This document shows positions 44,589 to 53,046 of a DNA stretch of 64,000 nucleotides, one piece after another. The DNA lies in assembly GCA_029245025.1 (NCBI GenBank), contig JAQWQC010000001.1:62001-126000 (forward strand), in the 5' to 3' direction. The notes under the pieces were generated by a model, which was given only the letters and a program-made list of their open reading frames with translations, did not search any database and was not told the DNA's origin. The translations under genes were made by a program, and so were the position numbers. The DNA comes from Rhodospirillaceae bacterium. Its GTDB lineage: Bacteria; Pseudomonadota; Alphaproteobacteria; Rhodospirillales; Rhodospirillaceae. The stretch's first letter is position 1. Each line of letters starts with the position of its first letter.

Positions 44589-46460
44589 TTACTGTTGTGC
44601 GTTGCCTGATAGCGCCCATTGACGAATTTTGCCGTCGAAGTAGCCACCCGATGTGATGATGTTGCCATCTTCTGAAAATATGACGCTGCTAGCGGAACCG
44701 TTGTGACCTCGCATGGGTTCTCCTAAGGCTTCGCCTTTCATCGTCCACAGTCGAACAGCGCCATCATCTCCTGCGGAGGCCAGCCTTGTGCTGTCTGACG
44801 AAAATGCCAAGGCGCGAACCCACGCGTGGTGACCGATCAATTCTCCGCTTCGGGGTGTCCCGTCTGCGCCCCATAAACGAACCAAGCCGTCATCTCCTCC
44901 GGTGGCATATATGGCGCCGTCCGGTGAATAGGCCATGGTTCTTAGGGCGCCTAAATGGGCCGATAGCTTGGCCGTCCGCAGGTCTCCGTCACGCCACCAG
45001 AGTTTCATTTCACCGCGCGTGCTGCCGCTCAGCAGAGTCCGCCCAGAGGGCGAGAAGGCCAGAGCACTTACAGGTCTAGGGTAAGCTCTGATGGGGCCGA
45101 TAATGAGCGTCCCATTAGAATCCCAGACGCGAATAATACCGCGTTCATCTCCCGATGCGATTTGACTGCCGTCCGCTGAGAACGCGACTGCCGTTACGCG
45201 AGAATCATGATCATCAAACATCATGAGCTGATTGCCCGTTATATCCCAGACCCGGACAGTTCCGTCATAACTGGCCGTCGCAACCCGCTCTCCATCGGGC
45301 GAGAACGTTGCGGCTTCGACCCAAGAGGAGTGGCCCAAGTTCGGTTGGCCTAACAGCAAGCCATCCTTCGTATAAATTCGAAAACTGCCATCGTCACCGG
45401 CCATGATTACGATGTCACCACTGGGAGAAATCGCAAGGCTTCGGAACCACGGGGCATGGGCGCGTAAGGGTTCGCCCCTAGGCGAGCCATCAATATTCCA
45501 CAGCCGAACGGTGCCGTCGTAGTACCCGCCGGTTGCAAAGAACTCTCCACCCGGTGAGAAAGCGAGCGCCTGCACCGACCCGGCATGACCACGCAATGCG
45601 GCGCGGCGCAAAGACCCATCGGTGTTGCGTATTAGCACAGACCCGTCGTCTCCGGCCGACGCCATGACACCTCCTGTTGGCGCAAAATCAACGACCCAAG
45701 CTCGGTGTCCAGACAATGGTGCAGTTCGCGGGGATCCATTTAGATTCCACAATCGCACCAAACCGTCATCACCTGCAGAGGCAAGGAAATCTCCACGCGG
45801 TGAAAAATTGACCGCCTCAACCCAGCGCTCATGCCCAAGGAGAGGTCCGGCGAGTAAGCGGCCAAAAGTATTCCATATTCTGACGGTGCCATCGATACTC
45901 GAAGAGGCCACTCTGGTTCCGTCTGGCGAAAACGCTACAGCGCGGACCCATTGGGTATGTCCATTGAAAGGCTCACCGATTTGTCGTCCATCCATGTTCC
46001 ATAGTCGGACGGTGCCATCCCACCCGCCGGACAAAAGCCGTGATCCATCGGGTGAGAAGTCGAGATCCTGAACCGATCCTTCGTGGCCAAGAAATGGCTC
46101 GCCAATCTGTTCGCCATTCATATTCCAGAGAAAGATTTGTCCACGAACGGTGCTGGACGCGATCACTTCTCCATCCGGAGAAATGGCGACGGCAACGGCC
46201 CGGGCATCAATGTCGAGGTCTTTGGTGAAAGTTCCATCAAATGACCACACGGTAATGCTGCCGTCTGCAACATCGACTACGGCAAATCGGTTTGGATTGG
46301 TTGGATCGAAGGATAGGCGGACGGGCGTGAGCGGGCCGCCCTGCGCCGAAACTCGTATGTTAACGTCCGCGATCAACTGTTGAGCGATGGTTGGAAATAT
46401 CCAACACACGCAGGCTAACAAAGTAGCGGTAATGATGACCCGAGAGAGATTTGCAATCAT
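44589..46460 (-). CDS. Exported WD40-repeat protein, about 14 blades
   Basis: Protein of 623 residues. A signal peptide (residues 1-27, ending PTIAQQ) precedes about 14 WD40 repeats of ~40 residues, enough for two seven-bladed propellers. The repeats are very regular: xGHxxWVxAVxFSPDGxxLAS, then AGDDGxVRLWNxDG. No other domain is present, so it should be a periplasmic or lipid-anchored scaffold. Bacterial WD40 proteins are more often cytoplasmic kinase or caspase partners, so a free secreted one is uncommon. It is divergent from the CHASE-domain gene (83-bp gap). Confidence 0.92.
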   Translation of the reverse strand: MIANLSRVIITATLLACVCWIFPTIAQQLIADVNIRVSAQGGPLTPVRLSFDPTNPNRFAVVDVADGSITVWSFDGTFTKDLDIDARAVAVAISPDGEVIASSTVRGQIFLWNMNGEQIGEPFLGHEGSVQDLDFSPDGSRLLSGGWDGTVRLWNMDGRQIGEPFNGHTQWVRAVAFSPDGTRVASSSIDGTVRIWNTFGRLLAGPLLGHERWVEAVNFSPRGDFLASAGDDGLVRLWNLNGSPRTAPLSGHRAWVVDFAPTGGVMASAGDDGSVLIRNTDGSLRRAALRGHAGSVQALAFSPGGEFFATGGYYDGTVRLWNIDGSPRGEPLRAHAPWFRSLAISPSGDIVIMAGDDGSFRIYTKDGLLLGQPNLGHSSWVEAATFSPDGERVATASYDGTVRVWDITGNQLMMFDDHDSRVTAVAFSADGSQIASGDERGIIRVWDSNGTLIIGPIRAYPRPVSALAFSPSGRTLLSGSTRGEMKLWWRDGDLRTAKLSAHLGALRTMAYSPDGAIYATGGDDGLVRLWGADGTPRSGELIGHHAWVRALAFSSDSTRLASAGDDGAVRLWTMKGEALGEPMRGHNGSASSVIFSEDGNIITSGGYFDGKIRQWALSGNAQQ

Positions 46461-46543
46461 AATATATGATGTCCTTGTGGGTCACTCCGTTAACCTAGCA
46501 AAGAGTGCACGACCCAAAGGCGATTATAAAGGAGTAAGCCGAG

Positions 46544-47467
46544 ATGGCTGCTGAAAAAGAGAGTTCTGGTGGCGTTGGATCGGTGTGGGGTGCGCTGACT
46601 ATTGCCTTTGTGTTGCTTCTGGGTTTGTCGGCGACATACTTCTTAAGCCGACCCATGACCGAGCAAGCGCGGGCGGAATGGAACGCCAGGGCAGATGCTG
46701 AGGCGGAGAGATTGGCATCGACTTTTGTTCTCCTCCTTGATCACGCGAATAGCCCGCTGCAGAGCCTGGCAACTCTGTTCACTGGATCAGGGCGTGTGGC
46801 CGCCGATGAATTTGAGAACACGATCACCTACTTAAGGGGGCACCAGCCCGAAGCCTTTCCAGAATCCATGGGGTTTTTGACCAAGTCCCAGCCTTCTAGT
46901 TGCGGTAATGATGATGGCTGCTGGATGGTCGCCTATTCCACCGATACTAGTGGGGTGCTTCGTCCGGGTTCAGATGTATCGCGCTTTGGACCCATGAACG
47001 CGACCATTGATACGGCATTGGACGAAGAAAATTCCTTGGTGGTCGGTTCAGTCTTTGAAGGTGAAACTGGCAGTCCATACTCTTACTACGCAGTTACGAT
47101 CCGCAATACGCGACAGTTCGGTGTAGTGGTCAGTTTGATTGACTACGAAACACTCGTGGCAAGGATGTACGATGAGTGGGTGCCCGATGGCATGCGCTTG
47201 CGTCTAGAGGCTTCGTTTTCTAATGGCAATGAGATGACAGAGCCGCGGTTTATCATCGGAACCAGTGAGCCTAGCGAAGGCTCGTCACGATCGATCAGTG
47301 TGCCAGCAGAAATTGACGGCGCGCAGTTTAACTTGGTTTGGGATGTCAGTGAGGACTACGCTGGTGGACCACAATCTCTTGCAGGCACATTTGCACTCTA
47401 TACCGGAATCTTTGGGACACTTTCCTTGGCACTGGTGCTTCGTGGACTCTTCCGGATGATGGGTTAA
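46544..47467 (+). CDS. CHASE-domain membrane sensor without an output domain
   Basis: Protein of 307 residues: TM1 at about 16-36, a periplasmic CHASE domain at about 70-245 (ESMGFLTKSQ, SYYAVTIRNT, GVVVSLIDYETLVARMYD), and TM2 at about 280-301. It ends RGLFRMMG, only some 7 residues after TM2. CHASE domains bind small extracellular ligands such as adenine derivatives and normally feed a kinase, cyclase or GGDEF domain. Here the gene stops and overlaps the convergent hydrolase by 4 bp, so no output domain was lost within this window. It may signal through a partner or with the divergent WD40 protein. Confidence 0.85.
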   Translation: MAAEKESSGGVGSVWGALTIAFVLLLGLSATYFLSRPMTEQARAEWNARADAEAERLASTFVLLLDHANSPLQSLATLFTGSGRVAADEFENTITYLRGHQPEAFPESMGFLTKSQPSSCGNDDGCWMVAYSTDTSGVLRPGSDVSRFGPMNATIDTALDEENSLVVGSVFEGETGSPYSYYAVTIRNTRQFGVVVSLIDYETLVARMYDEWVPDGMRLRLEASFSNGNEMTEPRFIIGTSEPSEGSSRSISVPAEIDGAQFNLVWDVSEDYAGGPQSLAGTFALYTGIFGTLSLALVLRGLFRMMG

Positions 47468-48276
47468 GTCTCGTTCGCAATCCGCTCAAACATTTGCGCT
47501 GTGGCGACGGGTAAAATCACCATTGAATCATGACCACAGGGCAGTTCCTCGTATCGCCAAGTTGGGTCATCCTTAAATGACTGTAGTCGCGCTTCCTGTT
47601 GTGAAGATAACGGTGGCTTGTCGGAGCAATAAATAAATGTTCTGGGCAATCTTTCCGAACTGCCATTTATGAAAGAAAATTCCTGTGTCCAGGTTCCAAC
47701 CAAATGAGGCGTGACGCGGCGACGCACCCAGGCTAGTTCCTCTGTCATTGATTCAGGGATGCCAAAGCTCACCGGCTCTCTTGGAGGGGCGAGGTAGCCA
47801 TCAATAAAAGGGCCAAGCCTTTTTTCAGCTTCTTCGAGGGTTGCCCCTCCGATCATGGTATCGCCACTGTTTGGCACAACCGCGTCTAAAAATATGACGT
47901 GAGAAATTCGATCCTTATGGACATCGCAGACACCGGAAATGATGCCGCCACCGTAGCTATGACCTACCAGTATGACATTCTCTAATTCTTCCCAGATCAG
48001 GAGATTCGAAATATCGGCCATATGAGTGTCTAGGTTCACGTCGGCTGACGCGAGGTGGCTCTTTTCACCAAGCCCTGTCATGGTTGGAGCGAAAACTTTG
48101 TGGCCGCGAGATCGCAGATATTCACTGACCATTCTCCAACACCAGCCGCCGTGCCATGCCCCGTGAACCAGCACAAAAGTATGGGGCTGTCTGGTCTCCG
48201 CCTTGGTTTTTGAGGAAGTAGACAGACCAAAGGCGAGGGCGGCTGCTCCCTGTGCGGCTGTTCTGCGAGAAATCAT
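47464..48276 (-). CDS. TAT-exported alpha/beta hydrolase
   Basis: Hydrolase of 270 residues with a twin-arginine signal (MISRRTAAQGAAALAF, residues 1-16). The catalytic Ser107 is in VGHSYGGG, the oxyanion strand is VLVHGAWHGGWCW at 35-47, and the His lies in PCGHDSM near 251. The fold and the HGAWHGGWCW block resemble plant methylesterase / hydroxynitrile lyase-type esterases. It probably cleaves an ester in the periplasm. It is a single gene, convergent with the CHASE gene, and followed upstream by the tandem-dyad region before the TPP enzyme. Confidence 0.9.
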   Translation of the reverse strand: MISRRTAAQGAAALAFGLSTSSKTKAETRQPHTFVLVHGAWHGGWCWRMVSEYLRSRGHKVFAPTMTGLGEKSHLASADVNLDTHMADISNLLIWEELENVILVGHSYGGGIISGVCDVHKDRISHVIFLDAVVPNSGDTMIGGATLEEAEKRLGPFIDGYLAPPREPVSFGIPESMTEELAWVRRRVTPHLVGTWTQEFSFINGSSERLPRTFIYCSDKPPLSSQQEARLQSFKDDPTWRYEELPCGHDSMVILPVATAQMFERIANET

Positions 48277-48342
48277 AAGTGGTGCTCCATCAAGAATTTT
48301 TCTGCGCTAAGATTCATGCAACGATGTCCGTGTCAGAAAAGC

Positions 48343-48416
48343 AATGGCCGTGTAGGCCTCTATCAAAAATGGCCGCGTTGGCCTTTAACAAAACGGTCTT
48401 GCTGACCGTTATCAAG
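48343..48416. repeat. Three tandem dyad repeats upstream of the TPP enzyme
   Basis: Three units spaced 25 and 24 bp. Units 1 and 2 read AATGGCC-GTGTA-GGCC and AATGGCC-GCGTT-GGCC. Unit 3 reads AACGGTC-TTGCT-GACCGT. Each is an inverted repeat around a 5-base centre, followed by T-[CT]-TATCAA-like bases. Unit 3 changed both arms together (GGCC to GGTC/GACC), keeping the dyad. They lie just before the GAGG ribosome site of the gene at 48427, so they may be a multi-site operator or a leader structure. Confidence 0.5.
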
Positions 48417-48426
48417 ACGAGGACGT

Positions 48427-50169
48427 ATGCCTGAAGGGACCAATAAGCTGACCGGTGGTCAAGTTATCAGCCGAATTCTTAGAGGTTACGGTATTGAAAC
48501 CGCTTTCGTGCTGGCTGGCGCCGCCCATTCGCACACACTTTTTGCTTTTGAAGATGACGGTGTGGCCGTGGTCTCTGGCCGCCATGAGGCTGGGACAGTT
48601 GGTGCTGCAGATGGATATGCGCGCGTAACCGGTAAACCTGGCATTGCTATGATTGCAGGTAAACAAGGCATGCCCAACGCTATGGCTGGGATTCAAACAG
48701 CCCGCATGGCCTGTTCACCGGTGGTTGTTTTTGCATCGGTTTATGCTGACCCCTCTCGAGAGTCGCTTGGGGATGAAGGCGAAGACCCTCTTGAAATGGC
48801 TAAGCCGTATGCCAAATTGTGTCGGGTTGTTCCCACAATAGATCGACTGACGGAATTCGTGCATGCTGCCATGCGTGCAGCTGCGTCCGGCCGTCCCGGT
48901 GTCGCCGTACTGGGTGTGCCTCTCAGCATTCAGGCGGCGACTGTCGATGGTGACGCAGCCCTTGAGCCACACACTCTCCAGACAAATGTGTCCGAAGCCT
49001 CTGACGATGCGGTCGATGCAGCAGCAGAGATGATTCTGAAGGCGGAACGACCTTTGATTTTGGCGGGTAGTGGGGCGGGGCTGTCAAATGCTGGACCGGC
49101 ATTGCGCTCGCTCGTAGATAGTCATCGACTGCCTGTTCTCGGTCATGCCCTCGGTCGCGGTCTGGTTCCTGAAGATCATACACTTGGTTTCAGTTGGCCG
49201 CTGGCGCAAGTCGCCGCCAAAGAAGCTGACGCAGTTTTGGTGGTTGGTATGCGGCTATCCCAACGCATCGGTTATGGGTTGGCGCCAAGGTTCAACGCCA
49301 AGGCTAAATTCGCGCAGATCGACGTCGTAGCTGATGAGTTTGGTCGCAACCGTATCATCGATGTGCCGTTGCTCGGTGATGCAGCTTTGACAGTCGCCAA
49401 GCTCAATGCGGCCCTCACAGCCAAGGGATATCTACCAAAGGGTGATCCAACATGGATCAATGAGGCAATCGCAGAGCGAATGGCGCGCATCAATGAGCTT
49501 GGTCGAGAGAAAAACAGTAAAATTCATCCAACACGGATCGGCCGCGACCTCATGGACGTCATGCCGCAAGACGCAATTTTTGTGGGCGACGGTGCTGATG
49601 CCTTGAACTGGATGCATGGCGTCATTCGTATATCAGGTGACCGTAGGTACTTGGATCACTACCCGCTTGGTTCCATGGGGATAGGGACGGCTTTATCTAT
49701 CGGCGCAGCTGCTGGAGAACGAGAAGTCGCTGCTCGAGAAAACCGTGACCCGCGAGAGGTCGTTTTGGTCACGGGAGACGGCGCATTTGGTTTTTACGCT
49801 AGCGAATGGAATGCGGCCGTTCTCGCTGGCCTCAAAATTGTCTGTGTCATCGCCAATGATGGGGCGTGGGGCACAGAAAAGAACGGGCAACTCAACGCCG
49901 CGGGGCGCAATATTAATTGCGAGCTTGGTCAAGCTAATTACGAGTTGATCGGCCAGGTTTTCGGTTGCCTGTCTGAGCGAGTGGCGACCCCCAGCGATAT
50001 AAAGCCGGCATTGCAGCGGGCATTTGCCGCAGACCAAACCTCGATTATCAATGTGCTGACAGACCCTGATGCGGGTTTGGCACGAAAACAGGACCCAAGA
50101 TTACAGATGATTACCTTTGAGGATTTACCATTGAGTCGCAAAGCCCACTATTCATCAGAGGTCGCGTAG
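48427..50169 (+). CDS. Thiamine diphosphate enzyme (acetolactate synthase-like)
   Basis: ThDP-dependent enzyme of 580 residues, the usual length of the acetolactate synthase / benzoylformate decarboxylase / oxalyl-CoA decarboxylase group. The catalytic Glu54 lies in GRHEAGTVGAADGYARVTG. The ThDP/Mg motif starts at GDG 450-452 (TGDGAFGFYASEW) and ends with ANDGAWG about 28 residues later. All three domains are present. It would decarboxylate or ligate a 2-keto acid or cleave a 2-hydroxyacyl-CoA. No small ALS subunit is nearby, so this is not the biosynthetic ilvB. The stop codon TAG is directly followed by the ATG of the solute-binding protein. Confidence 0.9.
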   Translation: MPEGTNKLTGGQVISRILRGYGIETAFVLAGAAHSHTLFAFEDDGVAVVSGRHEAGTVGAADGYARVTGKPGIAMIAGKQGMPNAMAGIQTARMACSPVVVFASVYADPSRESLGDEGEDPLEMAKPYAKLCRVVPTIDRLTEFVHAAMRAAASGRPGVAVLGVPLSIQAATVDGDAALEPHTLQTNVSEASDDAVDAAAEMILKAERPLILAGSGAGLSNAGPALRSLVDSHRLPVLGHALGRGLVPEDHTLGFSWPLAQVAAKEADAVLVVGMRLSQRIGYGLAPRFNAKAKFAQIDVVADEFGRNRIIDVPLLGDAALTVAKLNAALTAKGYLPKGDPTWINEAIAERMARINELGREKNSKIHPTRIGRDLMDVMPQDAIFVGDGADALNWMHGVIRISGDRRYLDHYPLGSMGIGTALSIGAAAGEREVAARENRDPREVVLVTGDGAFGFYASEWNAAVLAGLKIVCVIANDGAWGTEKNGQLNAAGRNINCELGQANYELIGQVFGCLSERVATPSDIKPALQRAFAADQTSIINVLTDPDAGLARKQDPRLQMITFEDLPLSRKAHYSSEVA

Positions 50170-51687
50170 ATGAGGGTTTGGGCATCAGTTTGTTTCGCAT
50201 TTGCTCTATGTGTAGGCAACGCATCTGTCAGCGCACAAACTTTGCGCGTGGCGGTCTCTGCTTTTCCACCGACGTTAGGTAATCCGTTCACCGGTGCGAG
50301 TTTACCCGCCGCAGAACTATGGTGGTCCATCTATGACGGTCTTACTCGATTAAACTGGACCGGCGGACCCGAACCCGCATTAGCGTTGTCTTGGGAAAAC
50401 ACATCACCGACGACTTGGGTTTTTAAATTGCGACCCAATGTTACGTATCACAACGGCAAACCGTTTAGTGCGCATGATGTCGTCAAATTATTGAATTTGA
50501 TGAAGCGTGAAGGCATGGGACGCTTTCTCATTCCAAATGAGCTAAAATTGGTGAGAGGAAGCCGAGCCCTTGATGATTTAACTGTAGAGATCGAAACCGT
50601 TGAGCCAGATGCTATATTGCCTAAGCGTCTTGCGACACTCATGGTTGTCGATCCTGACCATTGGGATGAGGTTGGTGTTGATGGATACACTTTAGCCCCG
50701 ATAGGGACCGGTCCTTTCCGATTGATCGGTTTTGGCCGAGGCAATGCTACCGCCACATTAGAGGCGAACCCCGGCTCTTGGAGAGCCCCAAAATCTGTGG
50801 ACACACTTGAATACCGTCTTGTGGGCGATAAAACGTCGCGTATTCAAGGTTTGCTCTCTGGGCAAGTGGATTTGATCACGGGTCTTCATGTGGATGACGT
50901 GGCCATCCTTGAGGCCCAGGAGTTTGGGGTTTCCGTTCGAACCAATCCGCAGGTCAAGTCCATAGCGTTGCCAAACGTGTTGCATGAAGACGGACATCCG
51001 CTTGAAGATGTTAGGGTTAGGCAGGCAATGAATTACGCTGTCGATAAAAAGTCGATCGCGAAATTCATCATGTTTGACTTCGCCGAAGTCGCCAGCCAAG
51101 GGGTTACCTCAGCGACGACAGGGTTCAACCCCAACCTCGAGCCATATTCTTATGACCCCGAACGCGCCCGAGCATTACTAGTTGAAGCGGGATACCCAAA
51201 TGGTTTCGCTATGAATATTGAGGTAGCGACAGATACCACCACACCTGACAGTTTGATGTATCAAAAAGTCGAACAGGATTTAGAAGCCATCGGGATCGAC
51301 GTTACGCTGCGGGCTATTCCATTTTCTGACTACTCGAGTAAATACGCGACATCAGAATGGGGCGATGCAGACGCGTTTAATCTGATTTGGAACAACTCAG
51401 CTTTTCAAGATCCAATCCGGCCCATTGAGTATTTTTCCTGTCTACGGGCTAATCCATTCTTCTGTGTGCCGGAGTTGGTTGAGCCTATTAAACAATCCAA
51501 TGCGGAAATCGACTCAGGGAAGCGTGATCTTCTATTGCAGGCGATTATGGCTGAACTACATGCCCTCGCGCCTGCTATCTGGCTCACGAACGCTGTGTAT
51601 ACGAGCGCATATGGCAAACGTATCGCTGATTTTAAATCAAGGCCGACGGGTGTGTTGTTTGAAGAATTGTCCGTCGCGGACGATTGA
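50170..51687 (+). CDS. Family-5 extracellular solute-binding protein (copy 3)
   Basis: Periplasmic binding protein of 505 residues with a signal peptide (residues 1-22, ending SVSAQ). It shares YDGLTRLNW, ALALSWEN, the GFNPNLEPYSYDPERARALL region, EAGYPNGF and the cysteine pair FSCLRANPFFC with copies 1 and 2, and so belongs to the same subgroup. Zero bases separate it from the TPP enzyme, so the two are co-translated and probably concern the same compound. No permease or ATPase follows. Confidence 0.9.
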   Translation: MRVWASVCFAFALCVGNASVSAQTLRVAVSAFPPTLGNPFTGASLPAAELWWSIYDGLTRLNWTGGPEPALALSWENTSPTTWVFKLRPNVTYHNGKPFSAHDVVKLLNLMKREGMGRFLIPNELKLVRGSRALDDLTVEIETVEPDAILPKRLATLMVVDPDHWDEVGVDGYTLAPIGTGPFRLIGFGRGNATATLEANPGSWRAPKSVDTLEYRLVGDKTSRIQGLLSGQVDLITGLHVDDVAILEAQEFGVSVRTNPQVKSIALPNVLHEDGHPLEDVRVRQAMNYAVDKKSIAKFIMFDFAEVASQGVTSATTGFNPNLEPYSYDPERARALLVEAGYPNGFAMNIEVATDTTTPDSLMYQKVEQDLEAIGIDVTLRAIPFSDYSSKYATSEWGDADAFNLIWNNSAFQDPIRPIEYFSCLRANPFFCVPELVEPIKQSNAEIDSGKRDLLLQAIMAELHALAPAIWLTNAVYTSAYGKRIADFKSRPTGVLFEELSVADD

Positions 51688-51909
51688 TACGGAGACGCTG
51701 GACCAAGAGATTATTTATCAGCATAAAGATGGCTTCATACTCGGGGCTTCAGCTACTCTCAGCCATAAAGGTTATTTGTATATGGGTTCGGTCTTCGGTG
51801 ATTGCATGTCCTGTGTCCGGCTCTCGAACAGGACTCCGCCCTAAATTTTGACTTCGTGTTGGTACCGCATAAAATAATGGTCCTGAAATAATAGTCCTTA
51901 GGCTTTTGA
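51688..51909. other. 222-bp gap with no recognised gene
   Basis: Between the third solute-binding protein and the orphan methyltransferase. Only short overlapping frames are present. I see no convincing terminator, promoter or P-family small gene here. Confidence 0.5.
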
Positions 51910-53031
51910 ATGGCTCGTAATCCTGTCCACACCATGTTGGCATCGCCCAATCATGATGAGTTGGCGCGGCAACAGTACACTTTGTCGCTGAAGGATTATG
52001 TGCGTGATCACGTGCGCGCTCACAATGAAGATCTGTACGAACATCGTGCCAAGCCGCGCTTTGTGAAACAGCATGGCCGCGAACCAGAGTCCCCTCAGGA
52101 AATTGGCGCAGTGATGTGGGATGATCCGGCATACCAAATGTTCAGCCGGTTACATCGCGATGGTCAGGAAATGATGTGGGCGTCGGTGGCAGACACACTG
52201 TATCGCGAGCAAGATCGATTGGCTGCGGACTTCACCAGGTTCACAACATCCAAATCACGCAAAGGAACGTTGGAGTTGGATCCTGACTTTGACGTTCCCC
52301 GCGCCATGGCGGAGGTCGATATTCATCTGCAACCCGGCGGCTATTGTTCTGACTATGGGGAGGACGACGTTCTCGCAGGAGCGTTCTATGAATACGGCGG
52401 TAATCTCTACACCATGGGCCGCGGTGTTGGTGTATCTGAAAGCAAGGGCGAGGTAGGGGTGCGTTTTATCAAAGAACGTTTCCCTGGCTTTACCCCCACG
52501 CGGGTGTTGGACATGGGCTGCTCGGCGGGGTCTTCCACAGTGCCTTATGTCAAAGCGTTTCCTGGAGCAGAGGTTCACGGAATTGATGTTGCAGCATCTA
52601 TTCTACGCTACGCACATGCCCGCGCCGAAGCGATGGGTGAGGCAGTGCATTTTCATCAGCGTGACGCGGCCTACACTGGTTTTGAGGACGAGAGCTTTGA
52701 TCTCGTGATGTCACATAATGCCATGCACGAGCTCTCGCAGAGCACCGCAGTCGGCATGATGGAGGAGAGTTTCCGTCTTCTTAAGCCAGGTGGTGTGGCG
52801 ATGCATATGGATGTGAATATTCGTTACGACGAATACAGCCCGTGGATGCAATTTCACCGAGGCTGGGACCAAATCAACAATAATGAGCCGTTCTGGCGTG
52901 TTTACGCCACCAACAACCCAAGTGAAATGTTACGCGAGGCTGGGTTTCCGGAAGATTCTGTTTGGCAAGGCAAGTTCCAACAACTCGATAACAGTTTGTT
53001 TTGGTTCATTGCTACGGCTCGCAAAAATTAG
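51910..53031 (+). CDS. SAM-dependent methyltransferase of the IHxQPGGY family (M3, no small partner)
   Basis: Protein of 373 residues, third member of the family. QEMMWASVADTLY is at 86-98, GTLELDPDFDVP at 119-130, IHLQPGGY at 138-145, motif I VLDMGCSAG at 199-207, followed by HGIDVAASILRYAHARAEAM and FDLVMSHNAMHE. It is closest to M2: both share YAHARAEA and YDD- or EDESFDLV-type blocks. Unlike the other three, no P-type small gene is beside it. No clear ribosome site is seen before the ATG. It is convergent with the BVMO gene. Confidence 0.87.
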   Translation: MARNPVHTMLASPNHDELARQQYTLSLKDYVRDHVRAHNEDLYEHRAKPRFVKQHGREPESPQEIGAVMWDDPAYQMFSRLHRDGQEMMWASVADTLYREQDRLAADFTRFTTSKSRKGTLELDPDFDVPRAMAEVDIHLQPGGYCSDYGEDDVLAGAFYEYGGNLYTMGRGVGVSESKGEVGVRFIKERFPGFTPTRVLDMGCSAGSSTVPYVKAFPGAEVHGIDVAASILRYAHARAEAMGEAVHFHQRDAAYTGFEDESFDLVMSHNAMHELSQSTAVGMMEESFRLLKPGGVAMHMDVNIRYDEYSPWMQFHRGWDQINNNEPFWRVYATNNPSEMLREAGFPEDSVWQGKFQQLDNSLFWFIATARKN

Positions 53032-53046
53032 GCAGTTCACTAGTAT

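Noticed and set aside
48343-48416. Possible CRISPR array
   Set aside because: Only three short units with essentially no spacers between them; the internal dyads and upstream position fit an operator or leader instead.
48427-50169. Biosynthetic acetolactate synthase (ilvB)
   Set aside because: No regulatory small subunit or ilv genes are nearby and it is paired with a solute-binding protein, so a catabolic ThDP enzyme is likelier.
51425-51844. Open frame of 139 codons extending past the third solute-binding protein
   Set aside because: Most of it overlaps that gene in another frame. The unique tail shows no domain and does not match the P family, which I looked for here because M3 has no partner.
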